From Streptomyces liliifuscus (GTDB taxonomy: Bacteria > Actinomycetota > Actinomycetes > Streptomycetales > Streptomycetaceae): a stretch of 64,000 nucleotides of DNA. The position numbers were made by a program, and so were the translations under genes. Shown here piece after piece: positions 50,218-63,103 of the stretch. Within the stretch, counting starts at the first letter, position 1, and the number at the start of each line of letters is the position of its first letter. Location: NCBI RefSeq assembly GCF_016598615.1, contig NZ_CP066831.1, forward strand, positions 3,224,001 to 3,288,000, read 5' to 3'. Below the pieces are notes generated by a model. It worked only from the letters and a program-made list of their open reading frames with translations, was not told the origin of the DNA and did not search any database.

Positions 50218-50251
50218 GCCCGGCCCCGGAGGAACCGGCCCCGGACACACG

Positions 50252-50285
50252 AAAGGCCCCCGCCCACAAGGGCGGAGGCCTTTTT
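50252..50285 (+). terminator. terminator of osaC
   Basis: aaaggcc...ccgccc (50252-50265) pairs with gggcgg...ggccttt (50270-50283) around acaa and ends in ttttt. It is 34 bases after the stop and directly before the convergent tRNA gene. Confidence 0.9.
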
Positions 50286-50290
50286 GTCTG

Positions 50291-50363
50291 AGCCCCCCAA
50301 CGGAATCGAACCGTTGACCTTCTCCTTACCATGGAGACGCTCTGCCGACTGAGCTAGGGGGGC
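50291..50363 (-). tRNA. tRNA-Thr (anticodon GGT)
   Basis: 73 bases, cloverleaf intact. The acceptor stem is gcccccc/ggggggc with discriminator T. The D arm is gctcagtcggcagagc, the anticodon loop is atggtaa with GGT at positions 34-36, and the T arm is caacggttcgattccgttg. CCA is not encoded. It reads ACC and ACU codons. Confidence 0.96.
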
Positions 50364-50402
50364 CAGTTACCTTTCGAGGTCTCCCTCGCGGCAACGAAAT
50401 AG

Positions 50403-50432
50403 ATCATACCCCGAACGGCGGCGTGCTCCCAA
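50403..50432 (-). promoter_or_regulatory. promoter of tRNA-Thr
   Basis: On the minus strand ttggga (50432-50427) and tatgat (50408-50403) are 18 bases apart, in the 82 bases between the DegT-like stop and the tRNA. Transcription would begin about 35 bases before the mature 5' end. Confidence 0.65.
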
Positions 50433-50445
50433 CCCTGTTCGACGC

Positions 50446-51123
50446 CTAGAAAGCGGGCTGCAGGAGCCCACCGAGCGCATTGCACGCGGACACCATCCGC
50501 TGCATCTGCCGCTTCGACAACGACGCGTCGACAGGCAGAGCCAGCGTCTCGTCGGCGGCCCGCTCGGTCTCCGGCAGACAGACGTCCCGCCTGAACACAG
50601 GCATCCGGTGCACGGGCGTCTTCACCGGCACCCGGCACTCGACTCCCTTGGCCCGTACGGCACGCGCGAAGGCGTCCCGGTCCGGCCGCCCGTTCCCCGG
50701 CACCCGCACGACGTACTGCTGGTACGTGTGTCCGATGCCGCGCACCGGCGTCCGCACGCCCCTCAACCGCCCGTCGAGGTACGCCGCATGCGCCCTGCGC
50801 TCCTCGATCTCGTCGTACGGCGCCTCGGACTCGCCCTGCTCCAGCACGAGCAGCCCGTGCCGCTGCCCGACGTCCCGGAGCCGCGTGATGTCCGCGGGCC
50901 GGCCGAAGCGGTGTACGGCGACGACAGCGACCGTCCGCGGACCGACGGCCGCGTTCACCTCGGCGGCGTCCAGGCAGTACGTGGCCGGGTCTATGTCGGC
51001 GAAGACCGGCATCGCACCGGCCTGGATCACGGCCTCGGCGACCTCGACGTTGCCGAACGCCGGCACGATGACCTCGTCACCGATTCCCACGCCCGCGGCC
51101 CGGAGCATTGCAGCAGTACCCAT
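50446..51123 (-). CDS. DegT/DnrJ-like protein lacking the PLP-lysine segment
   Basis: 225 residues from ATG 51123 (ATG 51108 also possible). It resembles DegT/DnrJ/EryC1 sugar aminotransferases: GVGIGDEVIVPAFGNVEVA, PVFADIDPATYCLDAAEVNA, VVAVHRFGRPADITRLRDVG, GLLVLEQGESEAPYD, then YQQYVVRVPGNGRPDRDAF and KGVECRVPVKTPVHRMP. From EQGESEAPYDE it passes straight to the C-terminal small domain. The roughly 75 residues that normally hold the Schiff-base lysine, and the usual N-terminal 40-50 residues, are missing. Aminotransferase activity is therefore unlikely. Frame and codon use are intact. It starts just behind the rRNA operon terminator. Confidence 0.72.
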   Translation of the reverse strand: MGTAAMLRAAGVGIGDEVIVPAFGNVEVAEAVIQAGAMPVFADIDPATYCLDAAEVNAAVGPRTVAVVAVHRFGRPADITRLRDVGQRHGLLVLEQGESEAPYDEIEERRAHAAYLDGRLRGVRTPVRGIGHTYQQYVVRVPGNGRPDRDAFARAVRAKGVECRVPVKTPVHRMPVFRRDVCLPETERAADETLALPVDASLSKRQMQRMVSACNALGGLLQPAF

Positions 51124-51168
51124 GTGCCGGATGTTGGTCGCGCAACGTGAACTCCAAGTGACGCACAA

Positions 51169-51212
51169 CAAAAAAGAGCTGGTCCCTGAACCGAAGTTCA
51201 GGGACCAGCTCT
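51169..51212 (-). terminator. rRNA operon terminator
   Basis: A perfect 17-bp stem, 51196-51212 with 51175-51191 and loop cgaa, is followed on the minus strand by a run of T (ctcttttttgttg). It lies 11 bases after the 5S gene and is the strongest intrinsic terminator in the window. Confidence 0.96.
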
Positions 51213-51222
51213 ATTAATAATA

Positions 51223-51341
51223 GTTCGGCGGTGTCCTACTCTCCCACAGGGTCCCCCCTGCAGTACCATCGGCGCTGTAAGGCTTAGCTTCCGGGTTCGG
51301 AATGTAACCGGGCGTTTCCCTCACGCTATGACCACCGAAAC
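51223..51341 (-). rRNA. rrf: 5S ribosomal RNA
   Basis: 119 bases, from gtttcggtggtcatagcg to gacaccgccgaac, with the conserved loop C segment ccgaacccggaagctaagcc. It is the last gene of a 16S-23S-5S operon. Confidence 0.96.
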
Positions 51342-51420
51342 ACTATGAAATTCTGAACCGGTGCCTCAACCCCCCTGTGGCCCAGGAGGGGAGACGTGTC
51401 GTTCGTTATTTCAGAACTGA

Positions 51421-51437
51421 CACAGTGGACGCGAGCA
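51421..51437 (-). other. 23S processing stem, 3' arm
   Basis: cacagtggacgcgagca here is the exact reverse complement of 54569-54585 on the other side of 23S. The two arms pair in the precursor to form the RNase III processing stem. Confidence 0.85.
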
Positions 51438-56409
<4,972 letters not shown>

Positions 56410-56600
56410 AATGTATTCCCGTAATCGGGACAACACACACGAGAGCGGAACAACCAGCCGGAATAAGACCGGTCGTTCACTGCGTCCTCGCTGTGCGCCT
56501 GCCGGAACAATGCCCGACAGGACTTTTTCAAAGGAACCTCATCCTCGGCCATGACGACCGGAGACGGGGTATCAACATATCTGGCGTTGATTTTTGGCAC

Positions 56601-56616
56601 GCTGTTGAGTTCTCAA
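56601..56616 (-). promoter_or_regulatory. boxA antitermination site of the rRNA leader
   Basis: The minus strand reads cttgagaactcaacag, close to the actinobacterial rRNA boxA. It lies about 190 bases upstream of 16S. Confidence 0.75.
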
Positions 56617-56685
56617 GGAACGGACGCTTCCTTCGTACTCACCCTCTCGGGCTTTCCTCCGGGCGCTTCCCTTCGGTCTTGCGTT

Positions 56686-56700
56686 TCCGACTCTATCAGA
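56686..56700 (-). promoter_or_regulatory. rRNA promoter, downstream copy
   Basis: The minus strand reads tctgatagagtcgga, with tagagt as -10. A 15-base block nearly identical to it lies 82 bases upstream (56768-56782), so these are tandem promoters of the rRNA operon. Confidence 0.65.
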
Positions 56701-56767
56701 CCGTTTTCCGATCTGATTTCCTCGGTGCTTTCCAGGTTTTCGCTTTCGCGTTTCCCTTTCCGGCGAC

Positions 56768-56782
56768 TCCGACTTTATCAGA
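56768..56782 (-). promoter_or_regulatory. rRNA promoter, upstream copy
   Basis: The minus strand reads tctgataaagtcgga, with taaagt as -10, differing in one base from the copy at 56686-56700. It belongs to the 523-base leader region 56410-56932, which has no gene. Confidence 0.65.
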
Positions 56783-56871
56783 AGTTCTGAGTCGGAATTC
56801 CCGTCCCGGTCGGGGTGGTCCGGACGCACAGTTGCGTCGGGTTCCCGTTCAGGCGGAGCCGTAAACCTACT

Positions 56872-56911
56872 GGAGCGGGGCGCCCCGATGCAAATCGAGG
56901 GGCCCCGCTCC
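56872..56911 (-). terminator. terminator of rnj
   Basis: ggagcggggc (56872-56881) pairs with gccccgctcc (56902-56911). An inner gcccc/gaggggc helix extends the stem. It lies 22 bases after the rnj stop and insulates the rRNA promoters from read-through. Confidence 0.8.
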
Positions 56912-56932
56912 GGGTTCACGCGTACGAGGTGC

Positions 56933-58618
56933 TCAAACCTCGACCACGACCGGCAGGATCATCGGCCGGCGGCGGTAGGTGTCCGAGACCCATTTGCCCA
57001 GCGTGCGGCGGATCAGCTGCTGCATCTGGTGGGGTTCGACCACGCCGTCCTGGGCCGAACGCTCCAGGACCTCGGTGATCTTCGGGAGGACGTCACCGAA
57101 GGCGGAGTCGTCGATGCCCGAGCCGCGGGCCTGGATGTGGGGACCGCCGGTGATCTTGCCCGTGCTGGAGTCCATCACCACGAAGACCGAGATGATGCCC
57201 TCGTCGCCGAGGATCTTGCGGTCCTTGAGCGCGGGCTCGCCGACATCGCCGACCGAGAGGCCGTCGACGTACACGTATCCCGCCTGGACCTTGCCTGAGA
57301 TCTTGGCCTTGCCTTCGACGAGGTCGACGACGACGCCGTCCTCGGCGATGACGATCCGGTCGTGCGGGACGCCGGTGAGCGCGCCCAGCTCGGCGTTGGC
57401 CCGGAGGTGGCGCCATTCGCCGTGGACCGGCATCAGGTTGCGCGGCTTGCAGATGTTGTAGAAGTACAGGAGCTCGCCCGCGGACGCGTGGCCCGAGACG
57501 TGCACCTTGGCGTTGCCCTTGTGGACGACGTTGGCGCCCCAGCGGGTCAGGCCGTTGATGACGCGGTAGACCGCGTTCTCGTTGCCGGGGATGAGCGACG
57601 ACGCCAGGATCACCGTGTCGCCCTGGACGATGCGGATCTGGTGGTCGCGGTTCGCCATGCGGGACAACGCGGCCATCGGCTCGCCCTGTGAGCCCGTACA
57701 GACGAGGACGATCTCGCGATCCGGGAGATCGTCGAGCGTCTTGACGTCGACGACCAGGCCCGGCGGGACCTTCAGATAGCCCAGGTCTCTCGCAATGCCC
57801 ATGTTGCGGACCATCGAGCGGCCGACGAAGGCGACCCGGCGGCCGTATTCGTGCGCGGCGTCGAGGATCTGCTGGATGCGGTGGACGTGGCTGGCGAAGC
57901 TGGCCACGATGATCCGCTTGCTGGCGCCGGCGAAGACCTGGCGCAGCACGTTCGAGATGTCACGCTCGGGCGGCACGAATCCCGGGACCTCGGCGTTCGT
58001 CGAGTCCGAGAGGAGGAGGTCGATGCCCTCCTCGCTCAGGCGCGCGAACGCGTGTAGATCTGTCAGACGACCGTCCAGCGGAAGCTGGTCCATCTTGAAG
58101 TCGCCGGTGTGGACGACCATGCCCGCGGGGGTGCGGATGGCGACCGCGAGGGCGTCCGGGATGGAGTGGTTGACCGCGACGAACTCGCAGTCGAAGGGGC
58201 CGATGCGCTCTCGGTGACCCTCCGCGACCTCGAGCGTGTACGGACGGATGCGGTGCTCCTGGAGCTTCGCCTCGATGAGGGCGAGGGTCAGCTTGGAGCC
58301 GATGAGCGGGATGTCCGGTTTCTCGCGCAGGAGGAAGGGGACGCCGCCGATGTGGTCCTCGTGACCATGGGTGAGGACGATGCCCTCGATGTCGTCGAGG
58401 CGGTCCCTGATGGAACTGAAGTCCGGCAGGATCAGGTCGATTCCGGGCTGCTCCTCCTCCGGGAAGAGCACGCCGCAGTCGACGATCAGAAGGCGGCCTC
58501 CGTACTCGAAGACCGTCATGTTTCGGCCGATTTCACCGAGGCCGCCGAGCGGGGTGACCCGCAGGCCGCCCTTCGGGAGGACCGGCGGCGCGCCGAGTTC
58601 AGGATGCGGATGACTCAA
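56933..58618 (-). CDS. rnj: ribonuclease J
   Basis: 561 residues from TTG 58618 (LSHPHPELGAPP), chosen because gaggag lies six bases upstream; the length equals that of the S. coelicolor enzyme. This is a beta-CASP metallo-beta-lactamase RNase with both endo- and 5' exonuclease activity. The zinc motif is THGHEDHIGG near 85, with HTGDFKMDQ near 175. Beta-CASP motifs are near 210-390 (LLLSDSTNAEVPG, FASHVHRIQQ, VSGHASAGEL), and a C-terminal domain follows. It is in a minus-strand series with dapA. Confidence 0.96.
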   Translation of the reverse strand: MSHPHPELGAPPVLPKGGLRVTPLGGLGEIGRNMTVFEYGGRLLIVDCGVLFPEEEQPGIDLILPDFSSIRDRLDDIEGIVLTHGHEDHIGGVPFLLREKPDIPLIGSKLTLALIEAKLQEHRIRPYTLEVAEGHRERIGPFDCEFVAVNHSIPDALAVAIRTPAGMVVHTGDFKMDQLPLDGRLTDLHAFARLSEEGIDLLLSDSTNAEVPGFVPPERDISNVLRQVFAGASKRIIVASFASHVHRIQQILDAAHEYGRRVAFVGRSMVRNMGIARDLGYLKVPPGLVVDVKTLDDLPDREIVLVCTGSQGEPMAALSRMANRDHQIRIVQGDTVILASSLIPGNENAVYRVINGLTRWGANVVHKGNAKVHVSGHASAGELLYFYNICKPRNLMPVHGEWRHLRANAELGALTGVPHDRIVIAEDGVVVDLVEGKAKISGKVQAGYVYVDGLSVGDVGEPALKDRKILGDEGIISVFVVMDSSTGKITGGPHIQARGSGIDDSAFGDVLPKITEVLERSAQDGVVEPHQMQQLIRRTLGKWVSDTYRRRPMILPVVVEV

Positions 58619-58752
58619 AAGACTCTCCTCACCACACGCGCCACGTACCTGGCAGGGCACGTGGCGCGCGTGACGTTCGTGCAGTAGCAGTTGTCTGGTG
58701 GTGCAGGCTCTGCGGCCTGCGGGTCGTGCGTATTCAGTTGTGAAGTCTGTGG

Positions 58753-59652
58753 TTAGAGCTGTACCCCGCCGGCGGCAAGATCGATCTTGAGCTGGGCGGT
58801 CTCCTCGGGCGACAGGCCGACCATGGGCAGACGCAGCGGTCCGGCGGGCAGGCCCTGGAGGGCGAGCGCGGCCTTGGTCGTCATGACGCCCTGGGTGCGG
58901 AACATGCCGGTGAAGACCGGAAGCAGCTTCTGGTGGATCTCGGTGGCCTTCTGGACGTCGCCGCTGACGTACGCGTCGATCATGGCCCGCAGCTCGGGGG
59001 TGACGACGTGACCGACGACGGAGACGAAGCCGACCGCGCCCACGGAGAGCAGCGGGAGGTTCAGCATGTCGTCGCCGGAGTACCAGGCGAGGCCGGAGCT
59101 GGCGATGGCCCAGCTGGCACGGCCGAGGTCGCCCTTGGCGTCCTTGTTGGCGACGATACGCGGGTGCTCGGCCAGACGCACCAGCGTTTCCGTGTTGATC
59201 GGGACACCGCTGCGGCCGGGGATGTCGTAGAGCATCACCGGCAGTTCGGTCGCGTCGGCGATGACCTTGAAGTGCTGGTACAGGCCCTCCTGCGGGGGCT
59301 TGTTGTAGTACGGCGTGACGGTCAGGAGACCGTGTGCGCCGACCTTCTCGGCCGACCGGGCGAGCTCGACGCTGTGGCGCGTGTCGTTCGTGCCGACGCC
59401 CGCGACGACGTGGGCCCGGTCGCCGACCGCCTCCAGTACGGCTCGTACGAGATCCGCTTTCTCCGCGTTGCTGGTGGTCGGGGACTCGCCGGTGGTGCCG
59501 TTGACGATCAGGCCGTCGTTGCCTGCGTCCACCAGGTGGGTGGCGAGCCGCTGAGCGCCGTCGAGGTCGAGTGCGCCGTCCGCCGCGAAGGGCGTGACCA
59601 TGGCGGTGAGGACCCGCCCGAAGGGGGTCTGCGGAGTGGAGGTCGGAGCCAT
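58753..59652 (-). CDS. dapA: 4-hydroxy-tetrahydrodipicolinate synthase
   Basis: 299 residues from ATG 59652. It condenses pyruvate and aspartate semialdehyde, the first committed step to diaminopimelate and lysine. It shows NGTTGESPTT at 51-60, GVGTNDT near 85, TPYYNKPPQEGLYQHF at 113-128, Y142 in MLYDIPGRSG and the Schiff-base K170 in VANKDAKGD. Its pathway partner dapB is 2.7 kb away on the same strand. No strong ribosome site is seen. Confidence 0.96.
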   Translation of the reverse strand: MAPTSTPQTPFGRVLTAMVTPFAADGALDLDGAQRLATHLVDAGNDGLIVNGTTGESPTTSNAEKADLVRAVLEAVGDRAHVVAGVGTNDTRHSVELARSAEKVGAHGLLTVTPYYNKPPQEGLYQHFKVIADATELPVMLYDIPGRSGVPINTETLVRLAEHPRIVANKDAKGDLGRASWAIASSGLAWYSGDDMLNLPLLSVGAVGFVSVVGHVVTPELRAMIDAYVSGDVQKATEIHQKLLPVFTGMFRTQGVMTTKAALALQGLPAGPLRLPMVGLSPEETAQLKIDLAAGGVQL

Positions 59653-59725
59653 GGGTAACACGCTACTCGCTGCTCAACGTGCGGTCTGCCCTCGGGGGCG
59701 GCGACAAGTCACGACAAAGGAGGAG

Positions 59726-59763
59726 CCCGGCACTGCCTGCTCGGGGGTTCAAGCAGTGCCGGG
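59726..59763. terminator. hairpin between thyX and dapA
   Basis: cccggcactgc (59726-59736) pairs exactly with gcagtgccggg (59753-59763) around a 16-base loop. It lies 101 bases after the thyX stop, so it can end the thyX transcript. Confidence 0.7.
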
Positions 59764-59863
59764 TCCGTTTGATCAGGCTAGATGAACTTCTCGAAATGCC
59801 GCAATACGGACACTTCGCATGGTTGACCCGCACACATGTGCCCGACCGGGTGACTGAGGTGCG

Positions 59864-60604
59864 CTACGGCGCCACGCGCCCGTTGGCATTGAAGGCGGCG
59901 TACGTGAGGGGCATGAGCCGGGCCCATTCGGCCTCCATCTTCTCGCCGACCATCTCGATCTCCCGCTGGGGGAAGGACGGGACCTTCGCCAGCTCGTGCT
60001 GGGTGCGCAGGCCGAGGAAGTGCATCAGCGAGCGGGCGTTGCACGTCGCGTACATCGACGAGAAGAGGCCGACCGGGAGGACCGCACGGGCGACCTCGCG
60101 GGCCACGCCGGCTGCGAGCATCTCCTGGTACGCCTCGTACGCCTGGCGGTACGAGTCCTCCATGACGCGGCCCGTCAGCTCCTGCTGGGCCGGGGTGCCC
60201 TCCACGAAGACGTACTTGCCGGGGCGGCCCTCCTGGACCAGCTTGCGGGACTCGCCCGGGACGTAGAAGACCGGCTGGAGCTCCCTGTACCGGCCCGACT
60301 CCTCGTTGTACGACCAGCCGACGCGGTGGCGCATGAACTCGCGGAAGACGAAGATCGGGGCGTTGATGAAGAACGTCATCGAGTTGTGCTCGAAGGGGCT
60401 GCCGTGCCGGTCCCGCATCAGGTAGTTGATCAGGCCCTTTGAGCGCTCCGGGTCCTTCTGCAGCTCTTCCAGGGACTGCTCCCCGAGCGTCGAGACGCGG
60501 GCGGCGAACAGCACGTCGGAGTCGGAGGCGGTGTGCTTGACCAGCTCGACGGTGACATCGCTGCGGAAGCTGGGCTTGAGGTCGTCGGCGGGTGTGTCGG
60601 TCAC
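59864..60604 (-). CDS. thyX: flavin-dependent thymidylate synthase ThyX
   Basis: 246 residues from GTG 60604, the usual streptomycete length; gaagga lies upstream. It makes dTMP from dUMP with FAD, NADPH and methylene-THF. The signature RHR-x5-N-x2-S-x-R is FMRHRVGWSYNEESGRYREL near 88-107. The substrate-site segments SLMHFLGLRTQ and DRHGSPFEHNSMTFFI are present. It is in a series with dapA and rnj. Confidence 0.96.
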   Translation of the reverse strand: MTDTPADDLKPSFRSDVTVELVKHTASDSDVLFAARVSTLGEQSLEELQKDPERSKGLINYLMRDRHGSPFEHNSMTFFINAPIFVFREFMRHRVGWSYNEESGRYRELQPVFYVPGESRKLVQEGRPGKYVFVEGTPAQQELTGRVMEDSYRQAYEAYQEMLAAGVAREVARAVLPVGLFSSMYATCNARSLMHFLGLRTQHELAKVPSFPQREIEMVGEKMEAEWARLMPLTYAAFNANGRVAP

Positions 60605-60696
60605 GGCTTGGAGGGTCCTTCCCATCACTGGCTCGGGCGGCGTCCACTCTACGGCCCGGCACTGACAACGGGGCGTTCGGTGCCGTGCTGCGACAT

Positions 60697-60719
60697 ACTT
60701 CGCCGAACTTCTGCGAAGT
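60697..60719. promoter_or_regulatory. inverted repeat in the thyX / small-protein divergent region
   Basis: acttcgc (60697-60703) and gcgaagt (60713-60719) form a 7-bp inverted repeat with nine bases between. It lies in the 230-base divergent region and is a possible operator. The spacing does not fit the ClgR box. Confidence 0.4.
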
Positions 60720-60834
60720 CGGTGAAACTGGGCACCAATTGGGGCTCTCGCTCGTCTGTATTGGTGACAGCGATTCGTTCGAGTCGCCTGTTCCGTCAGA
60801 CCCCCTTCGAGTCTCCAGAGGAGAAGCGCACTTC

Positions 60835-61074
60835 ATGTTTCGTCGGCGCGAGCCCGTTCCGTTCGCCTTCATCGCCGAAGCCGACAGGTTCCGCAGCAAT
60901 GTCACTCCCCCACCGCGTCAGCGGGCCTCCGCCGGTGAGCTCGCGGGCCGCTGGCTGATGGGCCTCACCGTGGTCGCGGGCCTCGTGGGCTCCCTGCTCA
61001 TAGGGACCCCCGCCCTGCAGGCCGACAGCTCACCTGCGCATACGCAACAGTCGGACGCGTCGCAGGGCCGTTGA
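60835..61074 (+). CDS. small membrane protein
   Basis: 79 residues from ATG 60835, with gaggag 11 bases upstream. A basic N-terminus (MFRRREPVPF) and a charged region are followed by one hydrophobic segment near 47-64 (LMGLTVVAGLVGSLLIGT) and a Ser/Gln-rich tail. No known family is recognised. It is divergent from thyX and 120 bases upstream of the next membrane protein gene. Confidence 0.75.
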   Translation: MFRRREPVPFAFIAEADRFRSNVTPPPRQRASAGELAGRWLMGLTVVAGLVGSLLIGTPALQADSSPAHTQQSDASQGR

Positions 61075-61194
61075 CCCTCCTCCGGCCCGGATGGCCTGGG
61101 AGCACCCCCATGGACCCCCGAGGGTGGTGACCGGAGATCCCGCTAGGTAGCCTCACCGGGCATAGTCCATGCGTGGATTGAGTGAGGATCAGTC

Positions 61195-61755
61195 GTGCCC
61201 CTGCCCTTTCTGACCGCCGATCGCGCTTTCGACGAGGCGGGCGAGGATCTCGCGCTGCCGTTCGACGATCGCGATCAGTGGCGACGCCCCTACCGGCCCG
61301 GACCGTGGCGCGTCGCCGCGGCGGCGCTTCTGCTGCTGCTCGCGTCGTACGTGCTGTTCGCGGCGGTCATCGTCGCTGCGGCCGGCAACCGCTCCGGTGG
61401 CGCGGTCTTCCTGGGGCTCGCGGCGCTCGTCATCGTGTGTGCCCTGCGGTTGCTGCGTATGGGCGCGTGGGTGAGCGCGTACGGGCTGCGCCGGGTCCGT
61501 TTCCTGGTCACGAGCACGGCTCCCTGGGCGAAGGTCCAGGCGGTGCGGACGGTCCAGCAGCCGGTGCGCTGGCTCGGGCTGCCGCGCACCGTGCAGGGAC
61601 AGGCGCTCGTCCTCGTCAGCGGCGACCGCTCCGGCGCCGAGCCGACACAGCTGCTGACCACGCACAACGCGGACTTCCTCGGGCGCCCCGACGCGTTCGA
61701 CCGGGCCGCGGACGGCGTCGAGGTGTGGGCGGACGAGTACCGCGGGCACGCCTGA
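61195..61755 (+). CDS. PH-domain-like membrane protein
   Basis: 186 residues from GTG 61195, with gaggat upstream. An acidic N-terminus (ADRAFDEAGEDLALPFDDRD) precedes two membrane segments (about 38-64 and 69-86), then a soluble domain that begins AYGLRRVRFLVTSTAPWAKV and resembles bacterial PH domains. Function is unknown. It ends at the strong bidirectional terminator. Confidence 0.78.
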   Translation: MPLPFLTADRAFDEAGEDLALPFDDRDQWRRPYRPGPWRVAAAALLLLLASYVLFAAVIVAAAGNRSGGAVFLGLAALVIVCALRLLRMGAWVSAYGLRRVRFLVTSTAPWAKVQAVRTVQQPVRWLGLPRTVQGQALVLVSGDRSGAEPTQLLTTHNADFLGRPDAFDRAADGVEVWADEYRGHA

Positions 61756-61790
61756 CGGTCGGCGCAGCCGGCACAACCATCACGGTCGGC

Positions 61791-61836
61791 ATGGTGAAGG
61801 GGCCGGTCCGCACCCGCGGACCGGCCCCTTCACCAT
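61791..61836. terminator. 20-bp perfect bidirectional terminator
   Basis: 61791-61810 (atggtgaaggggccggtccg) is the exact reverse complement of 61817-61836, loop cacccg. It separates the convergent PH-like and TPR-like genes. Confidence 0.93.
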
Positions 61837-61863
61837 GTCTGTGCCTGTGCCTGTGTCGGTGCC

Positions 61864-62316
61864 TCAGGCCCGTACGGGTTTTCCGTCGTGCAGGGCGATC
61901 GCGTGCTGCATCGCCTTGCGGGCCCGGGGAGTGTCGCGGGCGTCGTGGTAGGCGATGGCCAGCCGGAACCAGCTGCGCCAGTCGTCGGGGGCGTCCTCGG
62001 TCTCTGCCTTGCGCATGGCGAAGACCTCGTCGGCCGAGTCGCGGTCGATCCGGCCGGCCGGGGTGCGCTTCAACTCGTCGACGGGCAGGCCGCCTTCGGC
62101 GTCGAGCTCGGCGGCGAGCCGGTTGGCCTTCTTGACGAACTCGGTGTTCTTCCAGAGGAACCAGATGCCGATCACCGGCAGGATGAGCACGGCCACGCCG
62201 AAGGTGACGGTGAGCAGGGTTCCGCGCTGAATGAGCATCACCCCGCGGCTGCCGACCAGGACGAAGTAGACGACCAGGACGGCGGCCGTGACGGCGTATG
62301 TGATCTTCGCGCCCAT
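61864..62316 (-). CDS. TPR-like membrane protein
   Basis: 150 residues. Two membrane segments (about 5-25 and 36-55) are followed by a cytoplasmic helical part with a TPR-like unit, DDWRSWFRLAIAYHDARDTP and RARKAMQHAIALHD, near 110-145. Function is unknown. It is five bases downstream of dapB, so it is cotranscribed with it. It is common at this position in streptomycetes. Confidence 0.82.
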   Translation of the reverse strand: MGAKITYAVTAAVLVVYFVLVGSRGVMLIQRGTLLTVTFGVAVLILPVIGIWFLWKNTEFVKKANRLAAELDAEGGLPVDELKRTPAGRIDRDSADEVFAMRKAETEDAPDDWRSWFRLAIAYHDARDTPRARKAMQHAIALHDGKPVRA

Positions 62317-62321
62317 GGCGG

Positions 62322-63086
<765 letters not shown>

Positions 63087-63103
63087 TTACCGGATTCGGA
63101 GGG

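Noticed and set aside
60697..60719. ClgR box upstream of thyX
   Set aside because: The arms are nine bases apart rather than five, and the outer G/C bases do not match.
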